This document shows, piece after piece, positions 36,390-45,471 of a stretch of DNA of 64,000 nucleotides (the first letter of the stretch is position 1; the number at the start of each line of letters is the position of its first letter). The stretch is from Novosphingobium sp. CECT 9465. GTDB taxonomy: Bacteria > Pseudomonadota > Alphaproteobacteria > Sphingomonadales > Sphingomonadaceae. Under the pieces are notes generated by a model. The model made no database searches. It had not been told where the DNA came from and saw nothing but the letters and a program-made list of their open reading frames with translations. The stretch covers positions 248,001 to 312,000 of the forward strand of contig NZ_CAKLBX010000001.1 of assembly GCF_920987055.1 (NCBI RefSeq), given 5' to 3'. The position numbers and the translations under genes were made by a program.

Positions 36390-37274
36390 TCAGCGAGGGA
36401 TGACCGGGATGAAGGCGTCTGCAAGCTGGAGGAACGACGTTATCGCTCGCTGGAACAGGTGCCGGGTGCCTTGCAGGTGTCCATAATCGCTGGAGCGCGG
36501 GATGATGACGAACTGCTTGTCCTCGCACGGCAGGGCTTCGAAAAAGTCCTGTCGCGTGTATTTTCCGCGCATATAGGGCGCGCGGGCCGCAGCGTGGCCG
36601 TAGATCAGCATGGTCGGCATCGTCAGGGTATCGGGTTCCAGCGCGATGGTGCCCAGCGCATTTTCACGGCGCACACCGTTGGGTGCGCGGGGGGAAACCT
36701 GCTCCACCGCTTCGGCAAAGGCGCGGTGCATGGCCGGTTCGGTATATTCAGGTTCCAGCCGGACCATGTAATCGGCCGTGCGGTTGATCCACCAGGCTTC
36801 ATCCGGTCCGGGCGCGGGCAGTACCGGGGCATTGCCGCCCAGCGCGGGGTCCATCAGCACCAGCCGTTCGACCTGCTGCGAATGGCGCGCTGCATATTGT
36901 CCGGCGATGCGGCCGCCCCATGACCAGCCGACCAGATGGAAGCGTGGCACACCCTGATCGGCCAGCCATGCGGCGATTGCGTCCAGATCCCGGATCGCGG
37001 CTTCGGTATCGTAGGCCAGCGGATCGGCGGGGGCATCGGACAGGCCATAGCCACTGAGCGAAAGGGTGACCGCACCCATGCCCTCGGCCACGATGGCGTC
37101 CATCAGCGAATAGCCGGGCTTTTCGTCCCACTGAAAATCGAAGGCCAGCTGCCCGGTGATGTTCGATGCGTGAACCAGCAGCACGACATGCTGCGGCTTG
37201 CCGGCAAGCCCCTTGGTCCTGATCGACAGGCGCCCGTTGGGACCGGGGATGAAATGGTCCTGCTGGCCGGTCAT
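36390..37274 (-). CDS. Alpha/beta hydrolase
   Basis: A 294-residue serine hydrolase with GWSWGGRIAG near residue 115, DPALGGNAP, and SSDYGHLQG carrying the likely His. It is a clear paralogue of the hydrolase at 23702-24538. ATG 37274 overlaps the stop of the next hydrolase upstream (ATGA); the longer frame to 37685 lies inside that gene. Confidence 0.87.
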   Translation of the reverse strand: MTGQQDHFIPGPNGRLSIRTKGLAGKPQHVVLLVHASNITGQLAFDFQWDEKPGYSLMDAIVAEGMGAVTLSLSGYGLSDAPADPLAYDTEAAIRDLDAIAAWLADQGVPRFHLVGWSWGGRIAGQYAARHSQQVERLVLMDPALGGNAPVLPAPGPDEAWWINRTADYMVRLEPEYTEPAMHRAFAEAVEQVSPRAPNGVRRENALGTIALEPDTLTMPTMLIYGHAAARAPYMRGKYTRQDFFEALPCEDKQFVIIPRSSDYGHLQGTRHLFQRAITSFLQLADAFIPVIPR

Positions 37275-38083
37275 GCGCGCAACAGGAATTCCGTGGCGAG
37301 CCGCGCGGCTTCGGCGGGCTGCTCGATCACCAGATAGTGCCCGCAATCCTCCAGTATATGCATTTCGCAATTGGGCAGGATGGTTGCGATCTGCGAAAAG
37401 CCGACGCCGCTTGGCGCGGTCCTGAACGGAGTCATGTTGTCTTCCGCGCCGCCCAGCAGCAGCGTGGGCATCGTCAGGCGGGGCAGCAGCGGGCTGAGAT
37501 CGGTGGCTTCGATGGTTTCGGTGCCCTTGATGAAGGCTTCGGGTTCGGTTGCCGAAAATGCCTCGTACATCTCGTCGAACTGCGCCTGCGCTTCGGGGCG
37601 TTCGTAATAACCGCGTGCAAAGCCTGCGACCGATGTCAGATCGGTCACCGCTGTCATCCCGCTGTCGCGCGCGGCCTGTTTCCACGTCTTGCGCATCATC
37701 CGCGCGGCCAGATCGTATTTGGCGACGAAGCAGCTGAACACCAGGCGGTCGATTACTTCCGGGTGACGTGCGGCAAGGTTTACCCCGATCATCGCGCCGA
37801 ACGAAGTCCCATGCAGGCTGACTTTGTCATACCCCAGCGCCACGATGAATTCGTAGACGATTTCGGCAATCCCGGCCATGCCGCCTTCGCGCAGTGAACC
37901 GGTGCTTTCGCCATATCCGGGCAGATCGAAGTCGATCACTTCGAAGGATTCGGCCATCAGCGGTGTCATCCGGGCAAAGTTGTGGTGACCAAAGGCCGAA
38001 CCGTGAATTTGCAGCACAGGCTTGCCGGTGCCGGTCTTCTTGTACCAGATGGTTTCGCCACCGGGGATGGTAATGGTCGGCAT
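37271..38083 (-). CDS. Alpha/beta hydrolase
   Basis: A 270-residue hydrolase in the MhpC/esterase branch. QIHGSAFGHHNF forms the oxyanion region, GTSFGAM holds the nucleophile Ser, GGAEDN the acid and CGHYLV the His. ATG 38083 gives the natural MPTITIPGG start; it sits four bases after the PrpD-like gene. It could cleave a C-C bond of a ring-fission product or the lactone or ester formed by the Baeyer-Villiger enzyme in this operon. Confidence 0.87.
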   Translation of the reverse strand: MPTITIPGGETIWYKKTGTGKPVLQIHGSAFGHHNFARMTPLMAESFEVIDFDLPGYGESTGSLREGGMAGIAEIVYEFIVALGYDKVSLHGTSFGAMIGVNLAARHPEVIDRLVFSCFVAKYDLAARMMRKTWKQAARDSGMTAVTDLTSVAGFARGYYERPEAQAQFDEMYEAFSATEPEAFIKGTETIEATDLSPLLPRLTMPTLLLGGAEDNMTPFRTAPSGVGFSQIATILPNCEMHILEDCGHYLVIEQPAEAARLATEFLLRA

Positions 38084-38087
38084 AGGA

Positions 38088-39464
38088 TCAGTCCTTGCTG
38101 ATGAGGGCGATGAGCGGGGCCACCGATGGCGCATCGTCAAGCGCCCAGATGGCTTCGGTGATGGCTTGCGCCCGGCCTTCGGGCAGGATGTCGGCCCCAT
38201 ATTGTGCCAGCAGGGCGGCCAGTTTGTCATCCGGTACGCGCGCGCCGGGGGTGCCGAGGAAGAAATCGACGTTGCAGGTTTCCGTGCTGCCATCGGTGAA
38301 GGTGGCAACAAGGGTGCAGCCTTCGAAGGTCGGGCGGTCCGGGTCGGCGGTCAGGAAAACACGGTCTGACAGCGCGATTACCGCTGGATCGGTATAGCAC
38401 GCTTCGGCGGTTTCGGCGGTGGTGAACTGCCCGCGCAGCCATGCCGCCGCCACGCAATGGCACAGGTCGAAAGTGGCCTGCTGTGCGCTGGCTGGGCGGC
38501 CAAAGCGTTCCCGGCGGCCCTGCACGATGGAAACAACGATTTCCTGGACCTTGAAATCGAACCGATCGATGGTGCGCCCGTTCGCGCGGCCCAGCACTTC
38601 CAGCGCGCATTCCACCGGGCCGTGCGTGATCGTCTCGGTCGGGACGACCTTGTAGGTCTGGCCAGGAATGCGCCATTCCTGCCCCAGACTTTCCAGCACC
38701 GGTTCGATCTTGGCCCGGTCTTCGTCGCTGTGGGCGGCAAACATGCCCTGATCGCCTTCGAAGGCGGTGGGCGGTGCGGTGAACCCGCGCCGGGCCAGTG
38801 TGCAGGCGTTGATCCCGCCGCGCGCCGCATATGCAGTGACCAGCGACAATGTGTGGCTGCCTGCGGATTCATAAAGCCCTGCCGGGGTGCACATCGCAAT
38901 GCCCAGCGCATGCTGCATCTGTTCATCGTTCAGCCCGGCAAGCACGGCGCATGCTGCTGCAGCACCGACTCCGCCGGTCAGCCCTGCGGGAACCATGCCG
39001 CGATAATACCCGGTGGGCATCAGCATCCGCGCGACCGCCAGTTCCACTTCCAGCCCGATGACCAGCGCGGTAATCAGTTCATGGCCTGACTTCTGCTCCG
39101 CCTCGGCCTGTGCCAGCACGGCGGGCAGAACGCCCGATACGGCATGCATGAAGCACGGGATGTAAGTGTCGTGAAAATCGAGCACTTCATACAGCGCACC
39201 GTTGACCATCGCGGCCAGCGCGGGCGGCAGGTTGGTGCCCAGCCAGTGAACATGCGCCCCGGTGCCGCCTTGCGCTTCTTCCAGCGCCCAGGCGTTCAGG
39301 AGAGTGATGGCTTCCTGATCCACCGCGCCGACCGAAGCCTTGAGTTGGTTGAGCAGCAGCCGCCGGGCTTCGTGGCGGATTTCGGGCGGGATGGTGCCCT
39401 GCGCGGTCGCGCGCATCCATGCAACCAGCCTGCCGGAAACGGTATCGGGCCGAAAACCGCTCAC
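38088..39464 (-). CDS. MmgE/PrpD family protein
   Basis: A 458-residue protein of the 2-methylcitrate dehydratase/cis-aconitate decarboxylase/MmgE family. It has LDFHDTYIPCFMHAVSGVLPAVLAQAE near residue 100, PTGYYRGMVPAGLTGGVGAAAA, and KVVPTETITHGPVE. GTG 39464 overlaps the upstream stop as GTGA. Members dehydrate or decarboxylate tricarboxylates or methyl-branched hydroxy acids, which fits the branched-dicarboxylate theme of the island. Confidence 0.85.
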   Translation of the reverse strand: MSGFRPDTVSGRLVAWMRATAQGTIPPEIRHEARRLLLNQLKASVGAVDQEAITLLNAWALEEAQGGTGAHVHWLGTNLPPALAAMVNGALYEVLDFHDTYIPCFMHAVSGVLPAVLAQAEAEQKSGHELITALVIGLEVELAVARMLMPTGYYRGMVPAGLTGGVGAAAACAVLAGLNDEQMQHALGIAMCTPAGLYESAGSHTLSLVTAYAARGGINACTLARRGFTAPPTAFEGDQGMFAAHSDEDRAKIEPVLESLGQEWRIPGQTYKVVPTETITHGPVECALEVLGRANGRTIDRFDFKVQEIVVSIVQGRRERFGRPASAQQATFDLCHCVAAAWLRGQFTTAETAEACYTDPAVIALSDRVFLTADPDRPTFEGCTLVATFTDGSTETCNVDFFLGTPGARVPDDKLAALLAQYGADILPEGRAQAITEAIWALDDAPSVAPLIALISKD

Positions 39465-40387
39465 TGCGCCGCCCCCTGCGGCAGCGTCACGTCCTTGGCA
39501 ACATCGCCATACATCCATTCAAGGATTTCGGGCGCGGCCTGATGGTAACCGCCAAGGCTGGTCAGCGCGTCCCATGCCGGAAAGCCGCGCAGCCCGGCCA
39601 GCGTCGGGCGGCCATCATAGTTGAAGGTGCACAGCGTGGTCACCGGATAGGCGTGAATCGTGTGGACGTGATCGGCAAGGCCGGGCGCTGTACCCAGCAG
39701 GTGGGCCGCATTGGCGGGATCGGTGACGACCAGATCGATCCACGCCTGATACTGGCGCTCTACCGGGTGCGTCTTGACCGGGTAGCCTGCCTTGCGTTCC
39801 GCTTCCATGTCCGGCACGTCGAACAGGCTGAGGCGGGCGCGGATCACGGCCGGATGATTCTGCCACGATTCCACCAGCGCCCGCAGCGCCGCCCGGAACG
39901 ATGCTTCATCCCCCTTCTGCCGCAGGAACAGTTGATACGTCGGGCTGGCTGGCAGCCCTTGCGGCATCGCAATCCCGGTGGCGTCCTTGTAAGTCCAGGC
40001 GTTGGTGCCCAAGGCCTTGTAAGTCGTGCTCTGGTCAACGATCAGGTCGATATCGCCAAGAATGCCGGGAAGCACATCGCGCGGAGGGGATTTGCCGAAC
40101 GCCTCAAGGCCAGCCTCATCGCGGTAGCGCACATCCGATGTCCACATCAGTTGTTCGTTCTGGGGACAGGCAAAGGTTATGCCCGCGACCGGCGCGAACA
40201 GATCGGAGACAACCGGATCGTACTGGAAATGACGATAGTCGTGGATGCCATCGCGCCGCGCAATCGAAGGGCTGTGCACGTCGCGCCAGTAACGGCGCAC
40301 GACTTCGAGGGGCAGCGACTCTTTCTTCCAGCCGCAGGTTACCCGGCAGATTGTCGATCTGTTTTCGATCGCGGCAAGGTCGTTCAT
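39461..40387 (-). CDS. EthD domain-like protein
   Basis: A 308-residue protein not firmly assigned. The stretch VVRRYWRDVHSPSIARRDGIHDYRHFQ is like the EthD dimeric alpha/beta-barrel signature, and a second, weaker barrel-like half may follow (YQLFLRQKGDEASF). About three times longer than a single EthD domain. It overlaps the PrpD-like gene by GTGA and so belongs to the same operon. Confidence 0.6.
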   Translation of the reverse strand: MNDLAAIENRSTICRVTCGWKKESLPLEVVRRYWRDVHSPSIARRDGIHDYRHFQYDPVVSDLFAPVAGITFACPQNEQLMWTSDVRYRDEAGLEAFGKSPPRDVLPGILGDIDLIVDQSTTYKALGTNAWTYKDATGIAMPQGLPASPTYQLFLRQKGDEASFRAALRALVESWQNHPAVIRARLSLFDVPDMEAERKAGYPVKTHPVERQYQAWIDLVVTDPANAAHLLGTAPGLADHVHTIHAYPVTTLCTFNYDGRPTLAGLRGFPAWDALTSLGGYHQAAPEILEWMYGDVAKDVTLPQGAAQ

Positions 40388-40538
40388 GCGAATGTCTGTC
40401 CCTGTTTTACTGTGAAGCAAGCGCCAGTGCGCCGATGCCGCATCAAAGCGGCCCAATGCATCGTTCGCAATGCTTGCCGGTCTGTGTTGAGTTAAATGCA
40501 GTGTCTGTTGAGATTTGTGGCCAAGCGTCAGTTGGCGG

Positions 40539-41498
40539 TCAGGCCACGCAGTTATGGATGAAATCTGCGGCTGCGGTGATGGTTTGCTGCGCTTCGCCGA
40601 TCAGTCCGCCCAGCGTCAGGAAGCCGTGGACGTGACCCGGCAGATAGCGCATGTGCGTGGCGCACCCGCTTTCGCGCAACCGTTTGTCGAGGGCAAAAGC
40701 CTCGTCGCGCAAGGGATCGTGACCGGCCACGGCGATGAATGTGGGCGATAGCCCCAGCAGGCTTTCGGCCAGCAGCGGAGAGTTGCGCCAGTCGGCGCAG
40801 TCGGCCGGTGAAGTGCAGTAATGCTGCCGGAACCACGCCATCGTCGCGGCGGTGATGGGGACGTTGCGCACTTGCGCATAGGATGCGGTGCCGCCCCTCA
40901 GATCACATACCGGATAGAACAGCACTTGTGCTGCGGGCATGGGGCGGCACAGATCGCGGGCGTGCAGTGCCGTAGCAAACGCCAGCGCGCCACCAGCACT
41001 GTCCCCCATCAGCACGATCCGCCGCACGTCCACGTTCCATGTGCGCGCGCGGTTGATCAGCATGGCGTGAGCGTCGAAGCAATCCTCGACCGCTGCGGGC
41101 GAAGGGTGTTCGGGGGCCAGCCGGTAATCCACGCTGACAACCTGCAACCCGGTGGCCATGGCCACGTGGCGGCAGATGGCGTCGTGGGTATCAAGATCGC
41201 CGATGACCCAGCCGCCGCCGTGCAGGAACATGATGACCGGCGCCGGACCTTCGCCCGCGCCTGCGGGAAGGTAGCGGCGCACCGCGACCGGGCACTGGCG
41301 TCCGGCGAAACTGTCATCAAGCGTCTCTATTCCCGCCAATACCGGAAGGCCGACGCTGTCACGCGCCGCCCGATAGACTTGGCGTGCCTGAGCGACGGTC
41401 AATTGTTCAAAGCTTGGCCGGGCGGTCGCCTTGACCATTGCCAGATAGGCGCTGACATCCGGGTCAAACTCTATTCCGGCTTCGATGGTCGCCATCAT
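40539..41498 (-). CDS. HSL-family alpha/beta hydrolase (esterase/lipase)
   Basis: A 319-residue hormone-sensitive-lipase-type esterase with the HGGGWVIGD oxyanion motif, GDSAGG nucleophile motif, and DPLRDEA and HVHGF for the acid and His. ATG 41498 overlaps the monooxygenase stop as ATGA (a second ATG is three bases on). Coupling to a Baeyer-Villiger monooxygenase suggests that it hydrolyses the ester or lactone product. Confidence 0.9.
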   Translation of the reverse strand: MMATIEAGIEFDPDVSAYLAMVKATARPSFEQLTVAQARQVYRAARDSVGLPVLAGIETLDDSFAGRQCPVAVRRYLPAGAGEGPAPVIMFLHGGGWVIGDLDTHDAICRHVAMATGLQVVSVDYRLAPEHPSPAAVEDCFDAHAMLINRARTWNVDVRRIVLMGDSAGGALAFATALHARDLCRPMPAAQVLFYPVCDLRGGTASYAQVRNVPITAATMAWFRQHYCTSPADCADWRNSPLLAESLLGLSPTFIAVAGHDPLRDEAFALDKRLRESGCATHMRYLPGHVHGFLTLGGLIGEAQQTITAAADFIHNCVA

Positions 41499-42961
41499 GA
41501 AGGCACGGCTTCAAGGCATTGATAGGCGTTTACATCGAAGCGCTTGGTTGCGTCGATATAGGCCTGCACCGGCCCGCTCCAGTTGTTGACCACGCGGCCT
41601 TGCGCGTTCTTGTACCAACTGGTGCAGTTCCCGGCCCATGCGGTGCCGGACATTTCGTGCTGCAGGGCCTCGTCATAGGCAAGATAGGCATCCTCGCGCA
41701 CGTCCACCGCGCAGTGGCGCGCAAACGCATGGCTGAGCGCCTGCGTGATATAGCCGAACTGCGCCTCGAACATCGACAGGATGCTGTTGTGGCCCAGGTT
41801 GGTGTTGGGACCATAGACCATGAAGAAATTGGGGAAGGCGGGCACCGTCATTCCCTTGTAAGCGCGCGCGCCGCCTGCCCACGCGGATCGCAGGCTGGCA
41901 GCGTTGCGCCCGAAGACTTCGACCGGACCCTGGAATGACTGCGTTTCAAACCCGGTTCCGTAAACGATGATATCCACCGCGTGGAGCGCGCCGTCCGCCG
42001 TGACGATGCCTTCGGGCACGATTTCCCGGATTGGCGCTGTTTCAAGGGCAACATTGTCACGCATCAGCGCCGGGTAGTAATCATCCGATCGCAACACGCG
42101 CTTGCAACCCAGCGGGAAGTCCGGGAGCAATTTGGCGCGCAGGGATTCATCGGGCACTTGCCGGGCAAGATGGGCGCGGGCCTCATCCTCGATCAGGCGG
42201 GCTTCATCGCTGCCTTCGCGCATCCGCAGAAAGGTGGTTTCGCGCCACGCGAACAGTTCTGCCTTGTTGCGTCGAAACGCTTCGGGATCGCTGGTATAAA
42301 GCGCCAGTTCTTCCGGCGAATACGGCCGGTCGCCACGCGGAACGATCCAGTTGGGACTGCGCTGGAACACGGTGAGGTGGCGGGCCTGCCGGGCAAGGCT
42401 GGGGATATACTGGATGGCGCTGGCGGCATTGCCTATGCTGGCGATGCGCTGCCCCGAAAGCTGGAGATCGGCGGGCCAGCGTGCCGAATGGAACTGGTGT
42501 CCGGCAAAGCGGTCTGCCCCGGAAATATCGGGCACTTGGGGCCGGTTAAGCTGCCCCCACGCGGCGATGAACGCCCGCGCCGTCACCGTGTTGCCATTGG
42601 CGAAAGTGATCGCCCACAGCATCTGGGCATCGTCCCAGCGTACTTGCGTGATTTCGCTGTCATAGGCGATATGCGGGGCCAGATCGTGGCCATCGATCAG
42701 GCTTTCGGCATAGCGCAGCAGTTCGGGCTGCCCGGCATAAAGCCTGCTGACCGAAAGGTGGAGCGCGAAGGAATAGCAATAAAGATGCGATTCTGTGTCA
42801 CATGCCGCGCCGGGATAGGCATTGTCGCGCCAGGTTCCGCCCGGCCTGCTTTCCTTTTCGAAGATGCGGAAAGCGGTGATGCCCTGCGCCTTGAGCATAC
42901 AGCCCATGCCGATTCCGCCAAGGCCTGCGCCCAGGATCGCAACGTCCAAGTCTGCCTTCAT
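41495..42961 (-). CDS. Baeyer-Villiger flavin monooxygenase
   Basis: A 488-residue flavoprotein. FAD-binding GAGLGG is at residues 11-16, the Baeyer-Villiger fingerprint FAGHQFHSARWP is intact, and a second dinucleotide motif follows. GAGGGTGAG precedes ATG 42961; the longer frame to 43201 runs into the LysR gene. It inserts oxygen next to a ketone to give an ester or lactone, with the HSL esterase as the next enzyme. It heads the minus-strand operon. Confidence 0.92.
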   Translation of the reverse strand: MKADLDVAILGAGLGGIGMGCMLKAQGITAFRIFEKESRPGGTWRDNAYPGAACDTESHLYCYSFALHLSVSRLYAGQPELLRYAESLIDGHDLAPHIAYDSEITQVRWDDAQMLWAITFANGNTVTARAFIAAWGQLNRPQVPDISGADRFAGHQFHSARWPADLQLSGQRIASIGNAASAIQYIPSLARQARHLTVFQRSPNWIVPRGDRPYSPEELALYTSDPEAFRRNKAELFAWRETTFLRMREGSDEARLIEDEARAHLARQVPDESLRAKLLPDFPLGCKRVLRSDDYYPALMRDNVALETAPIREIVPEGIVTADGALHAVDIIVYGTGFETQSFQGPVEVFGRNAASLRSAWAGGARAYKGMTVPAFPNFFMVYGPNTNLGHNSILSMFEAQFGYITQALSHAFARHCAVDVREDAYLAYDEALQHEMSGTAWAGNCTSWYKNAQGRVVNNWSGPVQAYIDATKRFDVNAYQCLEAVPS

Positions 42962-43095
42962 CTCACCCTCTATCGCATGGATGCGATCCTCTACCTCAGG
43001 GGAGGGAGGTGAAATAATGCCTTTGCGGTCACCTGATCTGAGCATTTGGCAATGCTCGCGGCGGCACGGGGTTTTGCAGTGCAGCCGGTTTCCGG

Positions 43096-43980
43096 TCAGA
43101 TGGCGCGGAAGCGTTCCATCAGCAGTTCGGCCTGCGGCGTCAGCAGGCCGCCTTCGCGGAAGAACAGGCCAACACGGGTCTGCGCAACCGGCGTTTCGCA
43201 TTCGAGCGGCACGATCCGTCCCTGCTCAACCGCTTCGCTGATGACCGCTGCCGGCAGCACTGTGAGGATGTCGGTATCTTCCAGCCAGTGCCGGATCAGT
43301 TCGATCGAGTTGGTCTTGAGCACCTGCCACGGCACACTCATGCTGCGCGATTCGAAGAAGATGGCGAAGGCGCGCTGAACCCCTTCGCTGTTGAGCATGG
43401 CCCAGTGGGCGTCGTGCAGATCCTGTAGCGTGGCAGTACCGCGTTCTGCCAGCGGGTGGTTGCGAGCGCAGAACACTTGCGAACGATGGGCGTGCAGCGG
43501 TTCGATCACGATGCCATCGTTGCGGTGAATCTGGCCGATCAGTCCGAACGCGAAATCAATCGCTTCGGCCTTGACCATTTCCAGCAGTTCCACGAACCCA
43601 TCGGCGACAATGGTGAACCGCATTCCGGGGCGTTCCCGGCGCAACCGTGCCAGCAGTTCAGGCACGACATACCCTGCATAGTTCTGGGTGATCCCGAATT
43701 TGACCTCGCCCACGCGGGCCTGTTCGATGGCTTTTACTTCATCGACCGACTTGGCCACTTCGTTGAGGATCACATTCGCACGGCGCATCACAGACAAGCC
43801 GTAGATCGTTGGTTCGACCCCTTTGGGGCCACGGATCAGCAAAGGAACGCCCAGCCTGTTTTCAAGGCTTTTGATGCTGCGGCTCAAGCCGGATTGCGAG
43901 ATGCAGCATTTGTCGGCGGCCTTGAGCAGATTGCCGCTTTCGACAGCCGCCAGCAGATGCTTGAGTTGCTGGATTTCCAT
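43096..43980 (-). CDS. LysR family transcriptional regulator
   Basis: A 294-residue regulator: N-terminal winged helix-turn-helix (QLKHLLAAVESGNLLKAADKCCISQSGLSRSIKSLENRLG) and a periplasmic-binding-like effector domain. AAAGGGA precedes ATG 43980. It lies between the Baeyer-Villiger operon and the amidase gene, and may regulate both as well as the divergent hydratase genes at 45.4 kb. Confidence 0.9.
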   Translation of the reverse strand: MEIQQLKHLLAAVESGNLLKAADKCCISQSGLSRSIKSLENRLGVPLLIRGPKGVEPTIYGLSVMRRANVILNEVAKSVDEVKAIEQARVGEVKFGITQNYAGYVVPELLARLRRERPGMRFTIVADGFVELLEMVKAEAIDFAFGLIGQIHRNDGIVIEPLHAHRSQVFCARNHPLAERGTATLQDLHDAHWAMLNSEGVQRAFAIFFESRSMSVPWQVLKTNSIELIRHWLEDTDILTVLPAAVISEAVEQGRIVPLECETPVAQTRVGLFFREGGLLTPQAELLMERFRAI

Positions 43981-44040
43981 GGTGCGATCCCTTTCTGCCT
44001 CATTCGTGCCATCTGCGAACAAAAAGTCAAGGGTAGGGCT

Positions 44041-45357
44041 TCAGGGTTGCGTTTTTGTGTGGGTGCCTATGGCCTGCGCCACTGACAGTACCTTGTGATC
44101 CGACCAGCGGGGACCGCACAGCGTAAGACCTACCGGTAATCCGGCGGGCGTCCGGTGCAGCGGCATATTGACCGCCGGTATGTTGAGCGCGGTGAGCATG
44201 CCGTTGAAAATCAGGCTGCCGGTGGCATCAAGCCCGAACGGGGCTGGACCGGGCGTACTTGGGCATATCACGGCATCGAACGGCGCGGTCAGGCGGTCGA
44301 ACTCCGCGCGACAACGGGCGGTGCGGTCCATCGCCTCGCGCAGTATCTGTGCGGTGATGTTGCGCCGGTTGCGCACCATATCGAGTATTGCAGGGGCGAT
44401 CAGGTCCGGTCCCAGCACCGCTTCGCGCAGGAATGACCGGCCGCCTTCACCAAACATGATGGTTAACTGATCCTCGGCCAGCGCTTCGAAAAGCGGTGGA
44501 AGGACAAGCTGTTCGACATTGGCGCCGGCCTTTGCAAGCATCGTGGCGCATTGCGTCATGGCTGTGCGTGTATCCGCCTCGGCAGCGTGCCAGACCGGGG
44601 TCTGCCACAGGGCAATGCGCAAGTCCTGCAACGGCGGCACATCGCGCTGGCCGGGTGCGAAGACATCGAGCACCAGTCCCAGATCGCCAGCGTCGCGGGC
44701 AAACCAGCCGATGGTGTCAAGGCTGGGGGAGAATGGTTTGGCGCCTTCCGTGGCGATAAGCCCCCATGTGGGCTTCAGCGCCCATACCCCGCAGAACGAG
44801 GCCGGACGGATGATCGATCCGCCGGTCTGCGTGCCCAGAGCCACCGGAACATGGCCATCGGCGACGGCGGCAGCCGATCCGCTGGACGAACCGCCGGGCG
44901 TATGGCCGGGCGCCTGCGGGTTCATCGTGGGCGGAACCGCGCCGATAGAGGCAAGTTCGACCGTGGCGGTCTTGCCGATGATCGTTGCACCCGCCTGGCG
45001 CAGGATGGCAACGCAGGATGCATCGGCATGGGCATCGGAACGGGCAGCTTCGTGGAAGCGGCAGTTGTACGTCGTCGGGAAATCGCGCGTGGTGATGACA
45101 TCCTTCACCCCGATGGGCAGGCCCGCCAGCGCGCCGGTGGCGCCAGCAACATCGGTGGATCGGGCACTTTCCAGTGCGGTTGCGCGGTCCAGATGCGCCC
45201 AGGCCTGGATCGCGCCATCACGCAGGGCGATCCGGTGGAGACATGCGGTCGCGGCCTGCGTTGCGGTCAGGCGGCCAGCCCGGATCGCGGCCACTGTCTG
45301 CGTGGCGTTCAGGGTGTCGGCGGGCTGTTCTGTCAATGGATCGGGCATGTCTTTCAA
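44041..45357 (-). CDS. Amidase (amidase signature family)
   Basis: A 438-residue amidase. The Ser-cisSer-Lys triad is visible: Lys in GVKDVITTRD and the serine pair in GGSSSGSAAAVADG. These enzymes hydrolyse amides, which suits a pathway that starts from a nitrogen compound. The start may be 45357 or the ATG three codons later. It is transcribed away from the aconitase-like operon. Confidence 0.92.
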   Translation of the reverse strand: MKDMPDPLTEQPADTLNATQTVAAIRAGRLTATQAATACLHRIALRDGAIQAWAHLDRATALESARSTDVAGATGALAGLPIGVKDVITTRDFPTTYNCRFHEAARSDAHADASCVAILRQAGATIIGKTATVELASIGAVPPTMNPQAPGHTPGGSSSGSAAAVADGHVPVALGTQTGGSIIRPASFCGVWALKPTWGLIATEGAKPFSPSLDTIGWFARDAGDLGLVLDVFAPGQRDVPPLQDLRIALWQTPVWHAAEADTRTAMTQCATMLAKAGANVEQLVLPPLFEALAEDQLTIMFGEGGRSFLREAVLGPDLIAPAILDMVRNRRNITAQILREAMDRTARCRAEFDRLTAPFDAVICPSTPGPAPFGLDATGSLIFNGMLTALNIPAVNMPLHRTPAGLPVGLTLCGPRWSDHKVLSVAQAIGTHTKTQP

Positions 45358-45471
45358 TGCGCGCGGATCGGCCGCGATGAAACGACCTGTTGGTCAACGA
45401 GGGTGACTTTTAACGCAAGTCTATGGCGCATGAAATGACTTATCGGCATGGAGGCTGCGAGGAGATCGTCC

